64,000 bases of DNA from Legionella cincinnatiensis (GTDB lineage Bacteria > Pseudomonadota > Gammaproteobacteria > Legionellales > Legionellaceae): assembly GCF_900452415.1 (NCBI RefSeq), contig NZ_UGNX01000001.1, positions 3,286,001-3,350,000 on the forward strand, given 5' to 3'. The translations under genes and the position numbers were made by a program. The notes under the pieces are model-generated. The model saw nothing but the letters and a program-made list of their open reading frames with translations. It had not been told where the DNA came from and did no database searches. Below are positions 18,694 through 26,975 of the stretch, in pieces. Every line of letters begins with the position of its first letter. Within the stretch, counting starts at the first letter, position 1.

Positions 18694-18897
18694 TTAGAAA
18701 TGAGAATCATCATACTTGGAGATCATTGCACTTATAACATCTATCAGGCCGATTAATTCATGAGATTCATCTTCCCCAACAATATCCAGCAATTTATCGA
18801 GAAAACCAGCTAACTGATCATATTCATCTGCATTTTCGGGCTCACGTATCACCGGTGAGATATGCTTCCAATGTTCTATCAATTCATTGATGTTCAT
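18694..18897 (-). CDS. Short acidic protein resembling a HigA-type antitoxin N-terminus
   Basis: A 67-residue acidic protein reading ...IREPENADEYDQLAGFLDKLLDIVG, similar to the N-terminal segment of HigA-like antitoxins, but with no helix-turn-helix after it. Its start overlaps the integrase stop by 4 bp (ATGA), so it is translated with the integrase. It may be a remnant or a small regulator; no toxin gene is adjacent. Confidence 0.5.
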   Translation of the reverse strand: MNINELIEHWKHISPVIREPENADEYDQLAGFLDKLLDIVGEDESHELIGLIDVISAMISKYDDSHF

Positions 18898-20123
18898 ATC
18901 TCAACTACCGCTGTCATGTGTTCCTGTAAAAAATTAGCTACTTGTTGCATGGGTTTCCTCAACCGTTCAACGTCTTTCATGATATACCCAGCAGTTACAT
19001 CATTATTCATTTTATGATTAAGAAGTCGCTTTAATGCATAAGCTGGTAGATCAAGACTATCTGCGATAGTCGCGAAGGTTCTACGAAGATCATGCAAAGT
19101 AAATGGTACATCGGATAATTCCACCACCCTATTTACTGCTTTTTTAGGTTCATAGATATAACCAGTTTTACTATCAGCTGGGAATACAAATTCACTGGTT
19201 TTATTTCGGCTTCTGCGCTCCATTAGCTCATAGACAAAATCAGACATAGGTAATGTGTGTATTTCGTGGTTTTTGGTGTCTTGCAGGGTGATGGTTTTGG
19301 ATTTGAGATCCACATCTTCCCAGCGCAAAGAGGCAGCTTCCATTTTTCTCATGCCAGTAAACAAGAGCAATAAAAAATAATCATGCCACAGTAAGGCGTT
19401 ACGATAGTTATCTGTCTCCACCAATATAATGACTGCTTTATACCAGTCAGAAAGTTGATGCGGTTTGATAACCGTTTGTTTTCGATCCACTCGATACCAT
19501 GCCCGGGTATGCGATAGGTATTTGACTGGATTAATGGTGATAATTGGATGGCCGTTGCCATCTTGATATTCATACATGGCGTAATTAAAAATAGCTCTTA
19601 ATACCCTCATGGCATTGTTAGCTCGTGCTTTACTATTTACCTGGCCATGCTTGCTATGACGTTTAGCAATCATCTCTCGGGTAATATTCACCAGAGGTTT
19701 ATCAAGCCAATCAGGTACTACTTCATGCAATACACATTGATAATCGTTTAAGGTGCGTGGCTTTAAATCTTTTCTTGCTTTGAGGTAGTCATTCAATACC
19801 TGCTGTAAGGTCATGGCATGGACTTTTTTGGTTTTCTTCTCAGCTATCGGATCATCACCTCTGGCCACACTACCCAAAAGACTTTTGGCTTGCTTTCTGG
19901 CCTCTTCAACCGTCAAGTTGCCATATTTGCCTAACGTCACTCTTTTAACCTTGCCGTTGATTCTGGTTTCAACGATGAAACTTTTAACACCACCTGAAGT
20001 AATTCTTAAAGCAAAGCCTTTTAAATCATTATCACGATAAAACGTTTGGGTTTTTCCAGCGATATGTTCGAGTTTATCAACGATGGTTTTGGTTAATTTA
20101 ATACCCTTTTCGGCTTCGGCCAT
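18894..20123 (-). CDS. Tyrosine-recombinase integrase of the island
   Basis: A 409-residue P4-type integrase. An N-terminal DUF4102 arm-binding domain (KGFALRITSGGVKSFIVE) is followed by a core-binding domain and the catalytic domain with Arg in TGMRKMEAASLRWEDVD, the HxxR box in LHDLRRTFATIAD, and the catalytic Tyr in TAGYIMKDVERLRKPM. AGGGG lies 7 nt before the ATG. It sits next to the right attachment copy (20283), and should catalyse insertion into the tRNA at 3259. Confidence 0.93.
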   Translation of the reverse strand: MAEAEKGIKLTKTIVDKLEHIAGKTQTFYRDNDLKGFALRITSGGVKSFIVETRINGKVKRVTLGKYGNLTVEEARKQAKSLLGSVARGDDPIAEKKTKKVHAMTLQQVLNDYLKARKDLKPRTLNDYQCVLHEVVPDWLDKPLVNITREMIAKRHSKHGQVNSKARANNAMRVLRAIFNYAMYEYQDGNGHPIITINPVKYLSHTRAWYRVDRKQTVIKPHQLSDWYKAVIILVETDNYRNALLWHDYFLLLLFTGMRKMEAASLRWEDVDLKSKTITLQDTKNHEIHTLPMSDFVYELMERRSRNKTSEFVFPADSKTGYIYEPKKAVNRVVELSDVPFTLHDLRRTFATIADSLDLPAYALKRLLNHKMNNDVTAGYIMKDVERLRKPMQQVANFLQEHMTAVVEI

Positions 20124-20282
20124 AATTTACCCCTAAAATTCCATGTAGACGCCATGTAGACACTTTATTTAAAACTAAATAAATCTTAATATAGCAAATT
20201 ATGGCTTATAAACGTTGATTTTAAAAGGTTTTTGAAAGAATTTAAAATTTGATAAAAGTAGCTAAAACCCATATTTTACAGA

Positions 20283-20328
20283 CTTATAATCCGTTGGTCA
20301 TAGGTTCAAGTCCTAGTTCCCCCCAATT
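20283..20328 (+). repeat. Attachment site copy 3 (right end of the island, decayed)
   Basis: The first 36 bp match the tRNA 3' core with two differences, then diverge (TAGTTCCCCCCAATT versus TAGTGGGCCCACCAATT). The following bases (CAGTAAAATC) again resemble those after the tRNA. Confidence 0.85.
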
Positions 20329-20397
20329 ACAGTCAGTAAAATCTCGTGATTGATAAAATCAATCACGAGAAAGAAACCCTATAGTTTTTTGTTAATA

Positions 20398-21807
20398 TTA
20401 ATTAACGCCATTGAGACGAGACAATTGATTTACTGGGGTAGCATCGGCAGGTAACTGGAGATTATTGGGAGTAACTTCCCAAGTAATACCGCCATCGGTC
20501 GAAGTATAGCTTAATGGAACAATACCTATTGTGCCTGATTTCTTGTAATACCCAACTGAATTACAAAGGTTTTTTGATGCATCACAAACAATACTAAACA
20601 GCCCACTATTACTAAGAATGCCGGTCGCAGCATCAGAGGGGAGAGGAAGCGGTGATGAGCTGACAGTCCATGAGTAGCCACCATCAACAGAAGTATAGCT
20701 TAAAGGTGCCACAACACCATTTTTGTTGGTGTAATAACCCACCGCACTACAACTTGAATCAGTTTGACTGCAAAAAACACTATTAAGATACGTCTTTTGA
20801 CGATAGACTTGACTGATTACATCAGGGGGTAGCGGTAATGGCAAGCTCAGCTGCCATGTAGCGCCACTGTCACTCGAAATATAGCTTAATGGAGAAACCC
20901 CTGTTCTATTATTATAATAATACCCAACCGCAGTGCAGAATCCCATGTTATTACAAGAAATAGCACGTAGTTCACTCAGCTGATTAGTATTAGGAACATC
21001 TGCTGGCAGAGGAAAAGGAGTTTGATTGAGAGTCCATGAGCGTCCCCGATTTGTTGATGTATAACTTAATGGGACAGTTGACTTGTTATTATTGGTGTAA
21101 GACCCTATTGCCGTACATAACTCACCATTGGGATCACAGGAAATGCCGTAGAGTATATTGTTCTGCTTGTTGGCTGGGAGGATCACATCAGTTGGCAAAG
21201 GGAGTGTTTCACTAAGTTCCCATTTCTTACCTCCATTGCTTGATGTATAACTTAATGGGACAGTGGCGCCAGTGTTGTTACTGTAATATCCAACAGTAGA
21301 ACAATGCGATTGTCCTGATCCAGTACATGCAACCCCGAAAAGTGCGGTACGTATGCTATCAGCTGGCATACTTACATCTTTCGGCAAAGGGAGTGTAGCG
21401 CTTAATTTCCAATGAGCACCACTATCAGTCGAAAAATAGCTTAATGGTGCATAACCCGGCGCATCTGGGCCCTCAGCATTAGTAATATAAGCTCCTATCG
21501 CAGTACAAGAGCGACCCATTTTATAGCAGGCAACACCGTTGAGAAAAGTGTACTGCTTGCCAGAAAGCTGAAGAACGTCAGAAGGGAGTGGTAGAGAGGC
21601 ACTTAGTTTCCACTCAATACCACCATCATAATAGGCTAAAGGGACAGTGCCACCCTCACTATTTAAGTAGGACCCAATGGTTACGGTTTGTAGTACTGGC
21701 TGGGCTGGAGTAATAGTAAGACTTGCATCAGCAAAAGACTGATTCGCTGATAATAAAATAATAGCTTTACCAAAAAATAATACTGGAAGTTTGGTTTTTT
21801 TATACAT
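20398..21807 (-). CDS. Secreted seven-repeat protein, likely beta-propeller
   Basis: A 469-residue protein with a signal peptide. Seven repeats of about 60-65 residues share PLSYTSTDGGxxWxLSxxLPLPxDV followed by LxGVxCxxxxxxCTAVGYYxN. The SxDGGxxW core resembles BNR/sialidase Asp-box turns, which are typical of beta-propeller blades; seven copies fit a seven-bladed propeller. Paired cysteines in each repeat may form disulphides. Lies just outside the island's right attachment copy. Function unknown. AGGTGG lies 8 nt before the ATG. Confidence 0.75.
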   Translation of the reverse strand: MYKKTKLPVLFFGKAIILLSANQSFADASLTITPAQPVLQTVTIGSYLNSEGGTVPLAYYDGGIEWKLSASLPLPSDVLQLSGKQYTFLNGVACYKMGRSCTAIGAYITNAEGPDAPGYAPLSYFSTDSGAHWKLSATLPLPKDVSMPADSIRTALFGVACTGSGQSHCSTVGYYSNNTGATVPLSYTSSNGGKKWELSETLPLPTDVILPANKQNNILYGISCDPNGELCTAIGSYTNNNKSTVPLSYTSTNRGRSWTLNQTPFPLPADVPNTNQLSELRAISCNNMGFCTAVGYYYNNRTGVSPLSYISSDSGATWQLSLPLPLPPDVISQVYRQKTYLNSVFCSQTDSSCSAVGYYTNKNGVVAPLSYTSVDGGYSWTVSSSPLPLPSDAATGILSNSGLFSIVCDASKNLCNSVGYYKKSGTIGIVPLSYTSTDGGITWEVTPNNLQLPADATPVNQLSRLNGVN

Positions 21808-22067
21808 TTTCTATCCACCTTTTTTAATAAAAGATTCTTAATCCCTAAGTGATAAGCTAATATGCCTATCACTGAGTTATGATTACTAGTATATTGGGGG
21901 GAAATGAGCAGAGAATTACGATGCCGACTCAATAAATGCATAGCTTATTTAAAATTGTAATACGGGTTTAAATGACAGGTTTTCTTGGTACTATTTTAAG
22001 CACTTAACACCATCAAGAAATGAGCCAGGGCGCTCCACTCTTAATGGAGCTCTAAAAGGGAAGCCAA

Positions 22068-23435
22068 TCACGAAGCAAACTCAGATTGGCCTGAAAATTC
22101 GGATTTACGCCTTGGATGGACTTTCACATTCCAGAGTGGCAGCATCATAAATAATGGAATCAAGCAGCAAATAAACAAGGTGAGGAAGAAATTATCCCAG
22201 CCGTAATTTTTGATAATTGCACCCAAAGGAGCACCAGCCAGAACAGCACCTAAACAATAAGCAAAAAATCCGGCAAAGCCAGTTGCAGTCGCCGCTGCTT
22301 TTTTATGTGCTAACTCCGCACACGCCATACCAATCATCATTTGTGGTCCAAAGATAAAAAAACCAAAGAAAAAAAGAAACAAAGAGTCGATGAATGGTGT
22401 ATATCCCCTAGTCAACGTAAATAACAACAAAGTGGCAAATACACCAGCAGTAAAGAGAACATTGATTGGATTGCGTTTACCTTGAAATATTTTATCAGAA
22501 AGCCAGCCGGCAACTAAACTTCCAAAAAAACCACCAATCTCAAACCAGATGACACAACTACCTGCTGTGATTAAGGAGTAATCCTTCACTTCCGTTAAGT
22601 ACAGCATGCTCCAATCATTAATGGCCGTTCGGACAATGTAAATAAACAAATAAGAAATGGACAGCATCCAAATATATGGGTTACTTAATACGTAATTCCA
22701 AAGAATTTCTTTGACTGAGAATTCTGTTTTTTCGTGGTGGTGATTTGATAAACCAGAAAAATCTCCCCTATATTGCTCTATCGCAGGTAAACCGAGCGAC
22801 TGTGGAGTATCTCTTAAACGATTGATTAAAAAAATACCTCCTAAAATGCAGATCATCCCAGGCACAAACATGGCTGAACGCCAGCCGAAATATTGCGCGC
22901 ACATAGCAACAACCAATGGAATTAATGCCCCCCCAACGTTATGTGATGTATTCCAAATACTCCACCAACGACCACGTTCGGATTGAGAATACCAATGGGT
23001 TAATAATTTAGTACATCCTGGCCATCCCCATCCTTGAAACCAACCATTCAATCCCCAAAAAATAGCAAATAGCCACCAGGTAGAAGACAATCCAAACAAA
23101 ATATTAACAATACCTGTCAAAATTAGCCCAATCGCCATTAAATAACGAGGATTTGACTTATCGCCAAGAATCCCACTTAAAAATTTGCTGATGCCATAGC
23201 TTAAGCTTAAAATGCTAGCAATCATTCCCAGTTCAGTTTTGGTCATTCCCAAGGAACTTTGTAATGCAGGCATCGCGAAGGTAAAACTTTTTCGCGTAAA
23301 ATAAAACAAAACATACCCTATATACATTCCATAAAAGGTACGAATACGCCAATAACGATATTGTTGTTTAACAATAGTTTTATCCTGAATTTCATCAAGA
23401 TAAGGAGCAGGTTTTAGAAAATTCAACAATGCCAT
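22068..23435 (-). CDS. MFS organophosphate transporter, UhpC/GlpT-like
   Basis: A 455-residue inner-membrane protein of the organophosphate:phosphate antiporter family, with about 12 hydrophobic segments. Signature pieces include YFTRKSFTFAMPAL in helix 1, YGISKFLSGILGDKSNPRY at the helix 2-3 loop, and NGWFQGWGWPGCTKLLTHWYS. The sequence looks closest to UhpC (hexose-phosphate sensor/transporter) by memory; substrate is not proven. Two in-frame starts are close (23450 and 23435); I favour the second, which gives the usual ALLNFLKPAP opening. Confidence 0.85.
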   Translation of the reverse strand: MALLNFLKPAPYLDEIQDKTIVKQQYRYWRIRTFYGMYIGYVLFYFTRKSFTFAMPALQSSLGMTKTELGMIASILSLSYGISKFLSGILGDKSNPRYLMAIGLILTGIVNILFGLSSTWWLFAIFWGLNGWFQGWGWPGCTKLLTHWYSQSERGRWWSIWNTSHNVGGALIPLVVAMCAQYFGWRSAMFVPGMICILGGIFLINRLRDTPQSLGLPAIEQYRGDFSGLSNHHHEKTEFSVKEILWNYVLSNPYIWMLSISYLFIYIVRTAINDWSMLYLTEVKDYSLITAGSCVIWFEIGGFFGSLVAGWLSDKIFQGKRNPINVLFTAGVFATLLLFTLTRGYTPFIDSLFLFFFGFFIFGPQMMIGMACAELAHKKAAATATGFAGFFAYCLGAVLAGAPLGAIIKNYGWDNFFLTLFICCLIPLFMMLPLWNVKVHPRRKSEFSGQSEFAS

Positions 23436-23618
23436 GATGGTCCATATCATGATAAAAAAATACGATTAGAATGTAACTCGCAAAGTATGTCAAATCCTTT
23501 CTAATGAAAATGATAGCTTTGTCATACCTATTGATAATTAATTTCTAAAAATTTAAATGGAATTTTTGTGAAATTATAAATAAGCTACACAGTTTGTATT
23601 AAAAAGGGATTTGTCGGA

Positions 23619-25271
23619 ATGAAAGAAATAGTTAGTTTATTAGAACAAGATCAAATCGATTTTGCTATTTATAAACGTCCTGAAGTCATAATGGTTTTAA
23701 GAAGAAAATTTCGTACTCAAAAAGATTGGATTATTGCTTCTTTCAACCAATATCAATTTACTGAAGAAGAATCGAAAAAAGTCCAACAAGCCATTTTAAA
23801 CGGGGATCTTCGAATAACAGATATTCTAAAACGTCCGTTTTCCCACTACTTTTGGAGCTTCCTTACCTTTAAGTGGGGAGAGATACTTTCGGGTGGAAAA
23901 AGATTATCTAAACAAGAAGTTTTACAAATTGCTACTTACTCTAGCAATGGGCAAGAATTTACAAGAACCCCCATTCAAAATAGAAATAGGCTGATAAAAG
24001 GAGTGCCATTAGTCATTGGCAAAGTCATTACCTCCATGGCGCTTTGTATGGTATTTTGCCTGGGATTATTAAGTACTTTAGGAGTTCCTTTTGGCGTTGG
24101 CCTCGGCTTAGCGATAGTACTTTCCTTATGTAACGGAATAGTTTGTTTATTAAGTCGTGGACAAGCCATGCTTGATAGTGCAGGCTTTCATCCTAAAAAA
24201 CAAAAAACGTTTACGACCCTTGAAGAAAATATAAAAGAAAAAACGATATTCGATAGAGGTCAGAAATTATTTTTTGGTATTGTGACCTTGTTGGCATGTA
24301 TGTCTGCGGGCATTTCTGGATATGCTGGCCTCGTAGGGCTTCTCACTTTTTTGGGGGCAGGTATGATAGCCTCTAACCCTCTAGTTTTAATAGTTACGAT
24401 TGGACTATCTTTGATTGCCGCTATCTCTTTTTATTCGTTTCAAGCTGTAGGCATACGTGAAAATTATGCAAAATTTAAAAATCTTTTTATCGAAGATTAT
24501 AAAAAACCCTATGGTCTTTTGCGATGTGTCTTATTAGGAATCGTAAGTACGATTTTTCTAGCTGTCTATGCGACACTAACTTGGTTTACTACTGTATCAG
24601 GGGTTAATAAACTTTTTAATGCTTTAGGCGCGAATCCTGATACCTTTTTAGCACATGTTCTTTCTATGATATGTACTTCGACAACCATGGTTGTTAATAC
24701 TTTTTCACAAGTATATAAAGTCTTTAACCCGAAAACGTATGTCGATCTAAAAGAAAAATTTGAAGCAATACATCAACCACCGGAAGAATACCAAACAAGA
24801 GCACAAAAGATAAAATATGGAGCCATCAATATACTCAAATTATGTGCTTTGATAGGTGATTCTCTTGCTTATTCTGTTGCCGGTGGAATCCGAAGTGGAA
24901 TTCATGTTGGTGAAACGCTGGGAGAGGCAATAGGGGCAAAACTTGCATTAACCATTACCATGGCAATATTGTCGCCAGTCATTTTGGTATTCGTATCGAT
25001 AGCTTTTACTTGGCCTACTATTTTTGATAGAAAAAAATCGACTCAATATCCTTCACAGCTGGAGAAGCCATTAATAGAAAAAATGAGCCAAAGCTCTACT
25101 CCAGATGCACTTCAAAATAATACTCCATTACCAACATTAGAAAAATCTCCCAACCCTAATAATTCTAAAATTAGGCAAGCTGGACCAAAATTTTTTGATG
25201 CGAGGTTGAGTGAAGTGGCCAATGGTAGCCCTACTTTAGAGAGAACAATTTTGAGATCTTCCTCCCCATAA
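23619..25271 (+). CDS. Large multi-spanning protein of unknown function
   Basis: A 550-residue protein with no recognised domain. A soluble N-terminal part of about 130 residues is followed by at least six hydrophobic segments (about 130-185, 220-275, 305-330, 410-475), and a Ser/Pro/Asn-rich soluble tail ending in LERTILRSSSP. The combination of central membrane segments and a polar C-terminal tail is seen in some Dot/Icm effectors, but no clear secretion signal can be read by eye. A terminator follows. Confidence 0.55.
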   Translation: MKEIVSLLEQDQIDFAIYKRPEVIMVLRRKFRTQKDWIIASFNQYQFTEEESKKVQQAILNGDLRITDILKRPFSHYFWSFLTFKWGEILSGGKRLSKQEVLQIATYSSNGQEFTRTPIQNRNRLIKGVPLVIGKVITSMALCMVFCLGLLSTLGVPFGVGLGLAIVLSLCNGIVCLLSRGQAMLDSAGFHPKKQKTFTTLEENIKEKTIFDRGQKLFFGIVTLLACMSAGISGYAGLVGLLTFLGAGMIASNPLVLIVTIGLSLIAAISFYSFQAVGIRENYAKFKNLFIEDYKKPYGLLRCVLLGIVSTIFLAVYATLTWFTTVSGVNKLFNALGANPDTFLAHVLSMICTSTTMVVNTFSQVYKVFNPKTYVDLKEKFEAIHQPPEEYQTRAQKIKYGAINILKLCALIGDSLAYSVAGGIRSGIHVGETLGEAIGAKLALTITMAILSPVILVFVSIAFTWPTIFDRKKSTQYPSQLEKPLIEKMSQSSTPDALQNNTPLPTLEKSPNPNNSKIRQAGPKFFDARLSEVANGSPTLERTILRSSSP

Positions 25272-25287
25272 ATGAGGAGGTTTTTGA
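25259..25287 (+). terminator. Rho-independent terminator
   Basis: CTTCCTCC and GGAGG pair around an AT-rich loop, followed by TTTTT, overlapping the end of the preceding gene. Confidence 0.6.
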
Positions 25288-25344
25288 ATCAACAAGGTAA
25301 GTATCGATTGATTTGAATCTGGAAATGAGTGAGAGCACACGTAG

Positions 25345-25364
25345 CCCGGCTGCTAGCAGCCGGG
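25345..25364. repeat. 20-bp perfect GC-rich palindrome (REP-like unit)
   Basis: CCCGGCTGCTAGCAGCCGGG is a perfect palindrome preceded by CACGTAG. GTAGCCCGG-type units occur as dispersed palindromes in many gammaproteobacteria. It lies just before an island relic. Confidence 0.55.
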
Positions 25365-25395
25365 AACCCACTTATCTATGCAGGCAAACCATCGG

Positions 25396-25543
25396 AATGA
25401 AGCAAATTCATTTCTGATGAATTTTAAATTCATGCGTTCTCAATCCGCTGTAACTGACCTCAGATAATTTCACTACCCTATTAACCACTTTCTTCGGCTC
25501 AGAGATATAGTCCGTTTTACTTTCTGCTGGGCATACAAATTCT
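25396..25543 (-). pseudogene. Relic of an integrative element (alpA-like 3' end joined to integrase fragment)
   Basis: 25396-25461 matches 14962-15027, the 3' end and downstream sequence of the AlpA-like gene, with a few indels. 25457-25543 matches about 19108-19193, an internal piece of the integrase gene that encodes the segment around EFVFPADSKTGYIYEPKKAVNRVV (key parts FVFPA, PKKAVN). The two pieces are fused, about 4 kb apart in the live island. A deletion relic of a related island is the simplest explanation. Confidence 0.75.
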
Positions 25544-26645
25544 AGAAATAAACGCCAATTCGAGCAGAGACAGTGTCTGCACCTCTGCCGGTACCCCAGG
25601 TAGGTGTATTTACAAGGCCCTCAGCAGCAGCGCCATTAGCAAATTGATTTACTCCATAGTCAATATCATGGCGGTATTCGATGCTTCCTACGGTATCTTT
25701 CCACAGGGAAATATTAAATGCCCCTATAAAACGCTGTTGCGGCAAATTTAGAGCTAGGGCATCTTTAGTCCATTGATAACCAACACCAATAGATGAGGGC
25801 TTATTAAATGCTCTAAATGTCATGTTTATTTCTGTGTGTAACGCTTGTGGTTTTGCACCGCGCCCATTAAAACTCAAATCCTCTGGCCTAAATGCCTGAG
25901 CTACACCAACCCATTCTACTGCAAAGTTAAATCGCTCATAAGCCATATTGCCATAAACATTTACAGCCGGGGTCTTGCGACTTGCTTCATTTCCATAAGA
26001 TAAGGAACCAAAACCACCAAACCTTCCAGGATTTGCTTCTGTATTTTGCATCCCCGTCGCATCTTCCACAGAACTGATGTAACTTGTTCCCAATTCTCCA
26101 GTAATTTTATCCAATTTAAAACGATACCCCCCATTCGCACCACTTACTCCTGATTGTCCTAAAGTGGTATCACCTCGATAAATATAGGCTGCAACAAAGA
26201 GTCCACTGTCTTCTTGATACTTATATCCCCAAATGAACGGTTTTGCTTTGTTTTGTGTCATATTTGCCGTTAAAGGAGCACTTATCATAGAGCTCGAATA
26301 ACGTCCAAAGGGCAGGTACAATTGTCCCGCAGCAAGATTAAACGGAGTTTTATCCTCATTACCTATATTTACAAAGCCCATATCAAGATTAAATGCTGAA
26401 TTATTAATCTTGGGCCCCATCTCTAGCAGGCTTTCATTAGAAGCACTAGCAATATAAGCTTCTTCATTTTGGTTCAATGCGGTGGCAATGTCTAATTCAC
26501 TTAAATCTAAGGTTAAATCAACGTTTGTTTTTTGTAAGGGGTCTAGTGGCGTTTGTATTATTTGATATGGCCACTGTTGCTCTTGCTCTGCATAGAGCGG
26601 CAACGATAAACAGACTAAAGCCCATATTATTTTCTTGCACTTCAT
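25542..26645 (-). CDS. lbtU: LbtU-family siderophore porin (outer membrane receptor)
   Basis: A 367-residue outer-membrane beta-barrel protein with a signal peptide (IIWALVCLSLPLYA) and a C-terminal aromatic residue (ARIGVYF) typical of barrel assembly. The segment LTLDLSELDIATALNQNEEAYIASA in part (DLSELDIATAL, EEAYIASA) and QLYLPFGRY, SARIGVYF match the LbtU family by memory. Family knowledge: LbtU of L. pneumophila is a TonB-independent legiobactin receptor. The gene sits directly behind Fur-like boxes (26891-26942) and beside an NRPS siderophore cluster with no TonB receptor, so it probably takes up that siderophore. AGGGG precedes the ATG. Confidence 0.82.
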   Translation of the reverse strand: MKCKKIIWALVCLSLPLYAEQEQQWPYQIIQTPLDPLQKTNVDLTLDLSELDIATALNQNEEAYIASASNESLLEMGPKINNSAFNLDMGFVNIGNEDKTPFNLAAGQLYLPFGRYSSSMISAPLTANMTQNKAKPFIWGYKYQEDSGLFVAAYIYRGDTTLGQSGVSGANGGYRFKLDKITGELGTSYISSVEDATGMQNTEANPGRFGGFGSLSYGNEASRKTPAVNVYGNMAYERFNFAVEWVGVAQAFRPEDLSFNGRGAKPQALHTEINMTFRAFNKPSSIGVGYQWTKDALALNLPQQRFIGAFNISLWKDTVGSIEYRHDIDYGVNQFANGAAAEGLVNTPTWGTGRGADTVSARIGVYF

Positions 26646-26890
26646 AAACTACCCCTACTTATTTTTTACTTCTACTTCATGGCCTATGGGGTACACCCAC
26701 TTTCCAAAGCCAATTGATCTACTCCTCTTTATTAAAATAAATGCAGTCCTTCTGACTTAAATTTGTAAGACATACATCTCACTCATCGCTGATGAGACAT
26801 AAAGTGATTAATAGTACGTTATCTTTTTTATCCTCTGATGCTTTAGTCAGAAATAGAGTTAAATTAAACGAATTTGAATTTAAATGCAAA

Positions 26891-26905
26891 TGATAATTGT
26901 TCTCA
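26891..26905. promoter_or_regulatory. Fur box candidate upstream of lbtU
   Basis: TGATAATTGTTCTCA matches the 7-1-7 Fur core (TGATAAT-N-ATTATCA) with two mismatches, inside GCAAATGATAAT...CATTTGATAAT. The same GCAAATGATAAT block recurs before the ornithine hydroxylase at 31532. Confidence 0.7.
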
Positions 26906-26925
26906 TTTGATAATATTTTTCACTT

Positions 26926-26942
26926 GAATAATAATTATTATC
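26926..26942. promoter_or_regulatory. Second Fur-like palindrome upstream of lbtU
   Basis: GAATAATAATTATTATC holds the perfect palindrome ATAATAATTATTAT (26928-26941), resembling overlapping Fur half-sites. Confidence 0.5.
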
Positions 26943-26975
26943 CTTTGAGTCGTATTTAGAATAATTTATCGGTGG

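Larger units (their letters stand above)
26646..26975. other. lbtU upstream region
   Basis: 330 bp with no gene. It contains the two Fur-like sites listed separately, in a very AT-rich context; an exact sigma-70 promoter was not pinned down. Confidence 0.5.
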
